Assembly: GCA_038131365.1 (NCBI GenBank)
Contig: JAYPPH010000005.1
Coordinates: 310,001 to 374,000 of the forward strand
Source: Marisalimonas marina
GTDB lineage: Bacteria > Pseudomonadota > Alphaproteobacteria > Puniceispirillales > Marisalimonadaceae
DNA: 64,000 nucleotides
Direction: 5' to 3'
The notes beneath the pieces were generated by a model that was not told the DNA's origin, ran no database searches, and saw nothing but the letters and a program-made list of their open reading frames with translations. Shown here one piece after another: positions 58,179 through 64,000 of the stretch. The translations under genes and the position numbers were made by a program. Position 1 is the stretch's first letter. The number at the start of each line of letters is the position of its first letter.

Positions 58179-61100
58179 TTGTTAAAATTCAAAGAGTCAG
58201 GTTTTTTAAAGTTTTTTGTGGAGCATAAGACTGCTGCAAATATAATTATGATACTAATGATTGTTGTTGGTTTATTATCAATAGGTAGATTAAATAAACA
58301 ATTTTTTCCAGATTTTGATGTTGAGATTGTAGCTGTCACGATTGATTGGCCAGGAGCAACTGCTCAAGAAATAGATAAAAATATAGTCCAACTTCTTGAA
58401 CCAGAATTGAGACCAATTTCAGGTGTTAAAAAAGTTACATCTAAGTCCATTGAGGGTAATGCGCGTACTCAGGTAGAGTTTGTTTACGGTCATGATATGC
58501 AAAAGGGACGAACAGATATTGAAACAGCTGTATCAAGAATAAATTTTCCTGACAAAGCAGAAAAACCTAAAATTATTTTAGGTGAATTTTTTGATACTGT
58601 TACAAGAATTGTCTTGTCAGGTGAATTGCCACTATCCGAATTAAGAATAAAATCAAAAAAACTAAAAGAAAAACTTCTAAACTCTGGTGTAGATAAAGTT
58701 GATATATTAGGTCTGCCTGAAGAAGAAATTTTAATTGAAATTTCTCAAATAGAAGTAGCTAAACTTAAACTTTCCTTAAATGAAATTTCAAATCTTATAA
58801 AATCTGAAACACAGGATGTTTCAGGTGGAAGTTTTGCTGATGGCTCATTAAGAGTTAGGACAATAGGTGAAAAAAGGTTAGTCGAAACATTTAAAAAATT
58901 AGAGTTAAAAAACTCTAGTTCTGGAGCAAGAATTTTATTAGGTGATATAGCTAACATAAAATCAAGCATTAAAAAAAGAAGTATTTTAAAATTTATTGAC
59001 GGTAAACCTGCGGTAGAGATATGGGTTCGAAGAAGTAAAACTAGTGATGCTCTAAAAGTATCAGAAAATGTCAATGAAGTTATTGCTAATTCACAAGATA
59101 TCATTGGAAAACAAATAAAGATTCAGACTTATAACACTGCTGCTAATCTTATAGAAGAAAGAATATCATTATTAGTAAAGAATGGTTTAAGTGGTCTTTG
59201 CATTGTACTTGCGGTTTTATTTTTATTTTTATCTCGTAATACCGCCATTTGGGTAGCCTTTGGTATTCCTATAGCCTTTCTTGCAACTTTTGGGGTTATG
59301 CTCGTTTCTGGACAGACTATCAATATGATTTCCTTATTTGGGTTAATAATGGCACTTGGCATAGTTGTAGATGATGCAATTGTGGTAGGAGAACATTCCT
59401 CATATTTAAAAAATAAGAGAAAACTTGATCATAATAAAGCGCCGGTTGTTGCTGCAACTAGAATGTCAATGCCTGTTATATCTGCAATGCTCACCACTGT
59501 GGCGGCCTTTATTCCCTTATTCATGGTTAAAGGCGTGATTGGAGAAATTATTGCTGCTATTCCTTGGGTCGTATGTGCCGTATTGGTAGCTAGCTTGATT
59601 GAATGCTTCCTTGTTTTACCAGCTCATTTAGCTCACTATGATAGATCTAGTAAGGATCAAAGTAGATTTAGGCAATGGTTTGATAAAAAATTCAATGCTT
59701 TTCAAGAAGGAGTTTTCAGAAAGTTTGTAATAGCAACTTTCAACTACAGATATATCACTTTCATGACAGCAGTAGGAATGTTTATTATTTCTATAGGAAT
59801 GATGTCTGGGGGTAGAGTTTTGTTTAGTTTTTTTCCAACTCCAGAGGCTGATATAGTAATAGCTAATTTTAAAATGCACTCAGGGACGACTAAAACCCAA
59901 ACAATTAAAATGCTTGATAATTTAAAGGTGGGTTTAGATAAAACTGCTAGCGAATTCTTATCCTCACCCGATCTTATTCAATTTAAGATGTCTACAATTG
60001 GCACAAGAACCTCTTTTTCTAATGATTCAACACCTAGCTCTATTGGCAGTGATTTACTTGGCTCCATGGTTGTTGAATTAAAAACAGCTGATAAAAGAGA
60101 AATAAGAACAAAGGACTTCATAAGTGCCTGGAGAAAAAATATTATAAATGAACCAGGTCTTGATAACCTTACAATTAGAGCTCCAAGTGGAGGTCCTCCA
60201 GGAAGAGACCTTGATGTAAGGTTTCAAGGAGATGATTTAAAAACTCTTAAACTTGCATCTAATGAGTTAATAAATATTGCTCGAAATATTCCAGGTGTTT
60301 CATCCCTAAGTGATAACCTTGAATTTGGTATTCAAGAAAAAAATCTAAGATTAAGTGAAAAGGGACAGTCTCTAGGGTTTTCTATAATTGGTTTAGGAGA
60401 ACAAGTTAGATCAGCAATTAATGGGAGCATTATATCACTATTTCCAAAAGGAGATGAGGAAGTTACAGTCCGATTAAAATTATCTGAAGATGAACAGAAT
60501 ACAGACATGATAAACGATCTAAGAATAATTTCACCACGTGGATCAAGTTTTAAACTTCAAGAAATAGCAATAATTAATGAAACACTTCCCTTTGCTTCAA
60601 TCAACAGAACCAATGGATTTAGGGAAGTTACTATTTCTGGAGACTTGTTTCCTGAAATGATGAACACTGCTCAAGCACGAAACTATTTAATAGAGCAGGG
60701 GCTACCTGAAATTGCCAAAAAATATAATTTATCTTATAGATTTGATGGGAAAGATTTGGAACAAAAGGAAACATTTGCTGATATGGGAACAGGTTCAATA
60801 ATAGGTTTGTTACTTATCTATTTTATTCTGGCTTGGGTGTTTAAATCATGGTTAAGACCATTCTCTATTATGATAATGATACCTTTTGCTTTTATTGGTG
60901 CGGTTTTAGGTCATTATTTATTAGGTTTAACAATGTCTATACTATCTATGTTTGCCCTTCTGGCCTTAGCTGGGATAGTTGTAAACAATTCTATAATTTT
61001 AGTTTCTACTATAGAACGTAGACTTGATGACTTGCGTAACCTAGAGAGTAGGGAGCATAATGATAATGAAATAATTAATGAGGCTATTATTAATGGTGTA

Positions 61101-61328
61101 GTAGATAGACTTAGGCCAGTTTTGCTGACATCACTTACTACAATCGGTGGTTTGTCAGCACTTATGTTTGAAACATCGCTCCAAGCTCAGTTTTTAATCC
61201 CTATGGCAGCAACAATAGTTTTTGGTCTTGGTGTAACTGCTTTTCTTGTGCTTGTAATAGTTCCGTCTATGATGGGTATAAGTAATGATTTTTCAAATTT
61301 TGTAATAAATTTCAAAAGGAAATTTTAA
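58179..61328 (+). CDS. RND-family efflux transporter (AcrB-like inner-membrane pump)
   Basis: A 1049-residue pump with twelve membrane helices and two large periplasmic loops. ALGIVVDDAIVVGEHSSYLK contains the paired aspartates of the proton relay in helix 4. The helix 10 segment is LAGIVVNNSIILVSTIERR, with Asn where AcrB has Lys940. The family signature PDFDVEIVAVTIDWPGATAQ is near residue 45, with VKKVTSKSIEGNA following. It likely exports drugs, bile-like compounds or lipids by proton exchange. The start is TTG. It forms an operon with the adaptor and ends one base before hisI. Confidence 0.92.
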   Translation: MLKFKESGFLKFFVEHKTAANIIMILMIVVGLLSIGRLNKQFFPDFDVEIVAVTIDWPGATAQEIDKNIVQLLEPELRPISGVKKVTSKSIEGNARTQVEFVYGHDMQKGRTDIETAVSRINFPDKAEKPKIILGEFFDTVTRIVLSGELPLSELRIKSKKLKEKLLNSGVDKVDILGLPEEEILIEISQIEVAKLKLSLNEISNLIKSETQDVSGGSFADGSLRVRTIGEKRLVETFKKLELKNSSSGARILLGDIANIKSSIKKRSILKFIDGKPAVEIWVRRSKTSDALKVSENVNEVIANSQDIIGKQIKIQTYNTAANLIEERISLLVKNGLSGLCIVLAVLFLFLSRNTAIWVAFGIPIAFLATFGVMLVSGQTINMISLFGLIMALGIVVDDAIVVGEHSSYLKNKRKLDHNKAPVVAATRMSMPVISAMLTTVAAFIPLFMVKGVIGEIIAAIPWVVCAVLVASLIECFLVLPAHLAHYDRSSKDQSRFRQWFDKKFNAFQEGVFRKFVIATFNYRYITFMTAVGMFIISIGMMSGGRVLFSFFPTPEADIVIANFKMHSGTTKTQTIKMLDNLKVGLDKTASEFLSSPDLIQFKMSTIGTRTSFSNDSTPSSIGSDLLGSMVVELKTADKREIRTKDFISAWRKNIINEPGLDNLTIRAPSGGPPGRDLDVRFQGDDLKTLKLASNELINIARNIPGVSSLSDNLEFGIQEKNLRLSEKGQSLGFSIIGLGEQVRSAINGSIISLFPKGDEEVTVRLKLSEDEQNTDMINDLRIISPRGSSFKLQEIAIINETLPFASINRTNGFREVTISGDLFPEMMNTAQARNYLIEQGLPEIAKKYNLSYRFDGKDLEQKETFADMGTGSIIGLLLIYFILAWVFKSWLRPFSIMIMIPFAFIGAVLGHYLLGLTMSILSMFALLALAGIVVNNSIILVSTIERRLDDLRNLESREHNDNEIINEAIINGVVDRLRPVLLTSLTTIGGLSALMFETSLQAQFLIPMAATIVFGLGVTAFLVLVIVPSMMGISNDFSNFVINFKRKF

Positions 61329-61329
61329 G

Positions 61330-61701
61330 TTGATCATAAACTCCTTTATAATTGAAAGCTCAGAAAAGTCTGCCCTCTCAGATATCAAGTTCAATAAAGA
61401 TGGGCTAATTCCGGTTATTGCACAATGTGTTCAGTCTGGGACTGTTTTAATGATGGCTTGGATGAATGAGGAAGCATTAAAGAAGACAATTGATACTAAT
61501 GATATGTATTACTTCTCACGTTCGAGACAAAAACTTTGGCAAAAAGGAGAAACGAGTGGGCATTTTCAGAAACTTATTGAGCTTAGATTAGATTGTGATA
61601 ACGATACCATACTTGCTTTAATTGAACAGACTGGTGCTGCTTGTCATACAGGAACTAAAAGCTGTTTTTTTAAAACAATCAGAGAATTTAAAGATGAATA
61701 G
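61330..61701 (+). CDS. hisI: Phosphoribosyl-AMP cyclohydrolase
   Basis: A 123-residue enzyme of histidine synthesis that opens the adenine ring of PR-AMP. VLMMAWMNEEALKKTIDT, YYFSRSRQKLWQKGETSGHF, and DCDNDTILALIEQTGAACHT with the zinc and magnesium ligands Asp-x-Asp and Cys are diagnostic. The start is TTG. No HisE domain is fused. It begins one base after the RND stop and overlaps rlmE by 8 bases. Other histidine genes are not in the window. Confidence 0.95.
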   Translation: MIINSFIIESSEKSALSDIKFNKDGLIPVIAQCVQSGTVLMMAWMNEEALKKTIDTNDMYYFSRSRQKLWQKGETSGHFQKLIELRLDCDNDTILALIEQTGAACHTGTKSCFFKTIREFKDE

Positions 61702-62392
61702 TACAAACAACCCTGGATCATTTGGTAGTGCAAGGGGGGTATCACAAAAGTTAAAAAAAGATAAAAAAAGAAAATCATCAAGCACTAGATGGATAGGAAG
61801 ACAGATTAATGATCCTTATGTTCTAGAAACCCAAAAAAGAGGTTATAAATCAAGAGCAGCCTTCAAATTATTACAAATTGATGAAAAGTATAAATTTCTT
61901 GTTCCTGGACGCTCAGTTGTAGATTTAGGATGTGCTCCCGGTGGTTGGCTTCAAATAGCTTCTCAAAAAGTTTGCTCAGTAGTTGGCAAAGAAAAAGTAG
62001 TTGGTGTAGATATTTTACCAACAGATGATATTGCCGGTTGTGTTTCTATTTTAGGAGATATTACTGACCCAAATATAGGAGATGAGTTAATAAAAATTCT
62101 TGGCTGTAAGCCTGATATCATATTATCAGATATGGCTGCTAACACTACGGGCCATAGACAAACAGACCATCTTAGAACTACTTATTTATTAGAAGCAGCT
62201 CTAGACTTTGCTATCGAAAACTTAAATAAAAATGGTGTTTTTTTAGCAAAATGCTTTAAAGGAGGAGCAGAAATAGACTCGTTGTCCTTGATGAAAAAAC
62301 ATTTTTCTAGAGTAAATCATATCAAGCCTGATGCTAGTAGAAAAGAATCAGTAGAGGGATATGTTATTGCAACAGGTTTTAATAAAATATAA
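61694..62392 (+). CDS. rlmE: 23S rRNA 2-prime-O-methyltransferase RlmE
   Basis: A protein of about 232 residues that methylates U2552 of 23S rRNA. GYKSRAAFKLLQI carries the first catalytic Lys, VVDLGCAPGGWLQIA is the SAM-binding loop, SDMAANTTGH holds the Asp, LAKCFKGG the second Lys and KESVEGYVIA the Glu of the K-D-K-E tetrad. The frame is open back to 61622, but the ATG at 61694, which overlaps the hisI stop, fits the family. The N-terminus has an extra basic tail (SQKLKKDKKRKS) typical of alphaproteobacterial RlmE. Confidence 0.95.
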   Translation: MNSTNNPGSFGSARGVSQKLKKDKKRKSSSTRWIGRQINDPYVLETQKRGYKSRAAFKLLQIDEKYKFLVPGRSVVDLGCAPGGWLQIASQKVCSVVGKEKVVGVDILPTDDIAGCVSILGDITDPNIGDELIKILGCKPDIILSDMAANTTGHRQTDHLRTTYLLEAALDFAIENLNKNGVFLAKCFKGGAEIDSLSLMKKHFSRVNHIKPDASRKESVEGYVIATGFNKI

Positions 62393-62408
62393 TTTTTATA
62401 TTTAATCT

Positions 62409-62436
62409 TTGAAATTTATTTTTAAAACTTTATATA
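62409..62436 (+). promoter_or_regulatory. Putative promoter of guaB
   Basis: TTGAAA (62409-62414) and TATATA (62431-62436) with 16 bases between lie about 40 bases upstream of the guaB ATG. This is the only promoter-like pair in the 82-base gap after rlmE. Confidence 0.4.
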
Positions 62437-62474
62437 CAGGGTAACTTTTTAATATCTTAATCCTAAGGTCAAAA

Positions 62475-63929
62475 ATGATTATAGAAGAAGCTTACACGTT
62501 TGATGATGTTTTATTACAACCAGGCCATAGTAAATTTGGACCAGCGGATGCAGACGTAAAAACTTCTATCACTAAGAATATTAACCTAAATATTCCACTT
62601 CTTTCAGCTGCAATGGATACTGTTACAGAACATAGGTTGGCAATAAATATGGCACAGCTTGGTGGAATGGGTGTTTTGCACAAAAACTTTAGCATTGATG
62701 ACCAGGCCTCTGAGGTACAAAAAGTTAAAAAATTTGAGGCAGGTATGGTCGTAAATCCTGTTACTATAAAACCTGACCAAACTTTAGGTGAAGCATTTAA
62801 ATTAATGAAAGAAAATAAAATTAGTGGGATACCTGTTGTAGAGGGTTTAAAAAATAAGCTTGTTGGTATTTTAACTAACAGAGACGTTAGATTTGCGAAT
62901 GATCTTAATCAACCAATTTCTGCTCTTATGACTAGAGATGTAGTTACTGTCAAAGAAAATGTATCAAGAGAAGAAGCAAGAAAACTTTTACATAAACATC
63001 GCATTGAAAAACTTGTTGTAGTAGATGAAGAAGGCTTTTGTGTTGGATTAATTACAGTAAAAGATATGGAAAAAGCTCAAAATCATCCAGACGCTTGCAA
63101 AGATGCTCAAGGTAGATTGAGAGTGGCAGCAGCTACTGGCGTTGGAAGTGAAGGTATTGCAAGAGCAGAAGCATTGATAGATGCTGGTGTTGATGTGCTA
63201 ATTGTAGATACTGCCCATGGCCATAGTCAAATGGTTTTAGATACTGTAAAAGCAATTTCAAAACTTAGAAAAAAAGTTGAACTAATTGGTGGGAATGTGG
63301 CAACTGCAGACGCCACTAAAGCTTTAATTGATTGTGGTGCTGATGGGGTAAAAGTTGGAATTGGCCCAGGATCAATCTGTACAACTAGAATGATTGCAGG
63401 AGTAGGAGTTCCTCAGTTAACTGCAATCATTGAATGTTCAGAAGTAGCTAGAAAAGAATCTATTCCTATAATTGCAGATGGTGGAATTAAATATTCAGGA
63501 GATATTGCAAAAGCTATTGCAGGTGGTGCTTTTGCCGTAATGGTAGGATCACTATTAGCGGGAACTGATGAGACACCAGGAGAGGTTTTTCTATTTCAAG
63601 GTAGGTCTTATAAATCCTACAGAGGAATGGGATCATTGGGTGCAATGGCCAGAGGATCAGCTGACAGATATTTCCAAGCAGAAATAGAAACTTTAAAACT
63701 TGTACCAGAAGGAATTGAAGGCCAAGTTCCATATAAAGGACCTTCAGCAAACGTACTTCATCAATTAGTTGGTGGTTTAAAATCAGCTATGGGATATACT
63801 GGTAATAAGAACATTACTGAAATGCAAAAAAATTGTGTTTTTAAAAGAATTAGTAATGCTGGCCTAAAAGAAAGTCATGTACATGATGTCACTATTACCA
63901 GAGAAGCTCCAAATTATCGTCCATCTTAA
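62475..63929 (+). CDS. guaB: Inosine-5-prime-monophosphate dehydrogenase
   Basis: A 484-residue TIM-barrel enzyme that oxidises IMP to XMP, the committed step to GMP. It begins YTFDDVLLQPGHSK, contains two CBS domains between about residues 93 and 200 (VVNPVTIKPDQTLGEAF, ALMTRDVVTVKENVS), and carries the catalytic Cys in KVGIGPGSICTTRMIAGVG. YRGMGSLGAM is the IMP-binding flap region. Length is standard. It overlaps the following gene by one base (TAATG). Confidence 0.97.
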   Translation: MIIEEAYTFDDVLLQPGHSKFGPADADVKTSITKNINLNIPLLSAAMDTVTEHRLAINMAQLGGMGVLHKNFSIDDQASEVQKVKKFEAGMVVNPVTIKPDQTLGEAFKLMKENKISGIPVVEGLKNKLVGILTNRDVRFANDLNQPISALMTRDVVTVKENVSREEARKLLHKHRIEKLVVVDEEGFCVGLITVKDMEKAQNHPDACKDAQGRLRVAAATGVGSEGIARAEALIDAGVDVLIVDTAHGHSQMVLDTVKAISKLRKKVELIGGNVATADATKALIDCGADGVKVGIGPGSICTTRMIAGVGVPQLTAIIECSEVARKESIPIIADGGIKYSGDIAKAIAGGAFAVMVGSLLAGTDETPGEVFLFQGRSYKSYRGMGSLGAMARGSADRYFQAEIETLKLVPEGIEGQVPYKGPSANVLHQLVGGLKSAMGYTGNKNITEMQKNCVFKRISNAGLKESHVHDVTITREAPNYRPS

Positions 63930-64000
63930 TGAGAGATCAAGAAAGAATAATTAAGGTAAAAGAATTATTAGATACATTTGATAATTCACAAAAAGTGGCC
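63929..64000 (+). CDS. Start of a gene cut by the window edge, possibly rsmB
   Basis: The first 24 codons read MRDQERIIKVKELLDTFDNS then QKVA. The helical, charged N-terminus resembles the NusB-like domain of 16S rRNA m5C methyltransferase RsmB, a frequent neighbour of guaB in alphaproteobacteria. The start overlaps the guaB stop. The fragment is too short to be certain. Confidence 0.4.
   Translation, partial: MRDQERIIKVKELLDTFDNSQKVA

Overview
The window looks like part of a small, AT-rich (about one third G+C by eye), densely packed chromosome of a free-living marine alphaproteobacterium. The evidence is a DUF1489-family gene, a DUF1127 gene, TAXI- and DctP-type TRAP transporters, a PuuD-type membrane urate oxidase, very short intergenic spaces and heavy use of TTG starts. 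It resembles streamlined lineages such as AEGEAN-169/HIMB59, low-GC SAR116 or SAR11 relatives, but the sequence alone does not decide between them. I see no rRNA, tRNA, CRISPR array, insertion sequence, prophage or plasmid feature.

Layout. (1) 1-7904: a TAXI-TRAP transporter (minus strand) diverges from a six-gene operon: HMG-CoA-lyase-like lyase, family III CoA-transferase, PaaG-like crotonase, isocitrate/isopropylmalate-type dehydrogenase, PrpF-like isomerase and an AbrB-like membrane protein. It looks like an uptake and breakdown route for an unidentified branched di- or tricarboxylic acid. (2) 7918-10531: a GFA-like protein, a DapA-family aldolase and an Ldh2-family dehydrogenase. (3) 10610-20772: a nearly complete purine ring degradation block: XdhAB, 8-oxoguanine/guanine deaminase, ureidoglycolate lyase, allantoicase, a hydantoinase-type amidohydrolase, urate oxidase PuuD, HIU hydrolase and OHCU decarboxylase. 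(4) 20816-30780: a related hydantoin/amide module: DapA-like aldolase, two Asp/Glu/hydantoin-racemase homologues, PuuE-type allantoinase, a DctPQM TRAP transporter and ATP-dependent HyuA/HyuB hydantoinase. (5) 30792-41855: oxidoreductases and aldolases (BisC-like molybdoenzyme, YdiJ-like FAD/Fe-S dehydrogenase, serine-glyoxylate aminotransferase, Ldh2, HpaR-like MarR regulator, HpaI-like aldolase, YqjM-like ene-reductase, NIPSNAP). (6) 41946-49172: small housekeeping and stress genes, a cold-shock protein with a structured leader, a cupin, a DMT exporter, a DUF1127 protein, an uncharacterised three-gene ExbB/ExbD-like operon, a luciferase-like monooxygenase and a quinone reductase. (7) 49183-51515: trpR-trpE-trpG. 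(8) 51573-64000: second cold-shock protein, PanE-like reductase, pirin, TSUP exporter, PcaC-like protein, MgtE, DUF1489, an RND efflux pair, HisI, RlmE, GuaB and the start of a likely rsmB.

The catabolic parts connect. Guanine or xanthine is taken through urate, 5-hydroxyisourate, OHCU, allantoin, allantoate and ureidoglycolate to glyoxylate plus urea, and SgaA can transaminate the glyoxylate. Scavenging of dissolved organic nitrogen and carboxylic acids is the main theme.

Most notable: the three-gene ExbB/ExbD-like operon whose ExbD-like subunit carries a DUF2135-like periplasmic domain; the cold-shock leader with two mutually exclusive hairpins, one of which hides the ribosome binding site; a MarR gene that seems to start at ATT; a TrpR gene with a TrpR-like palindrome touching its start codon; two racemase homologues lacking both catalytic cysteines; and four single-base frameshifts in three genes, three of them in A-runs, which may be sequencing errors.
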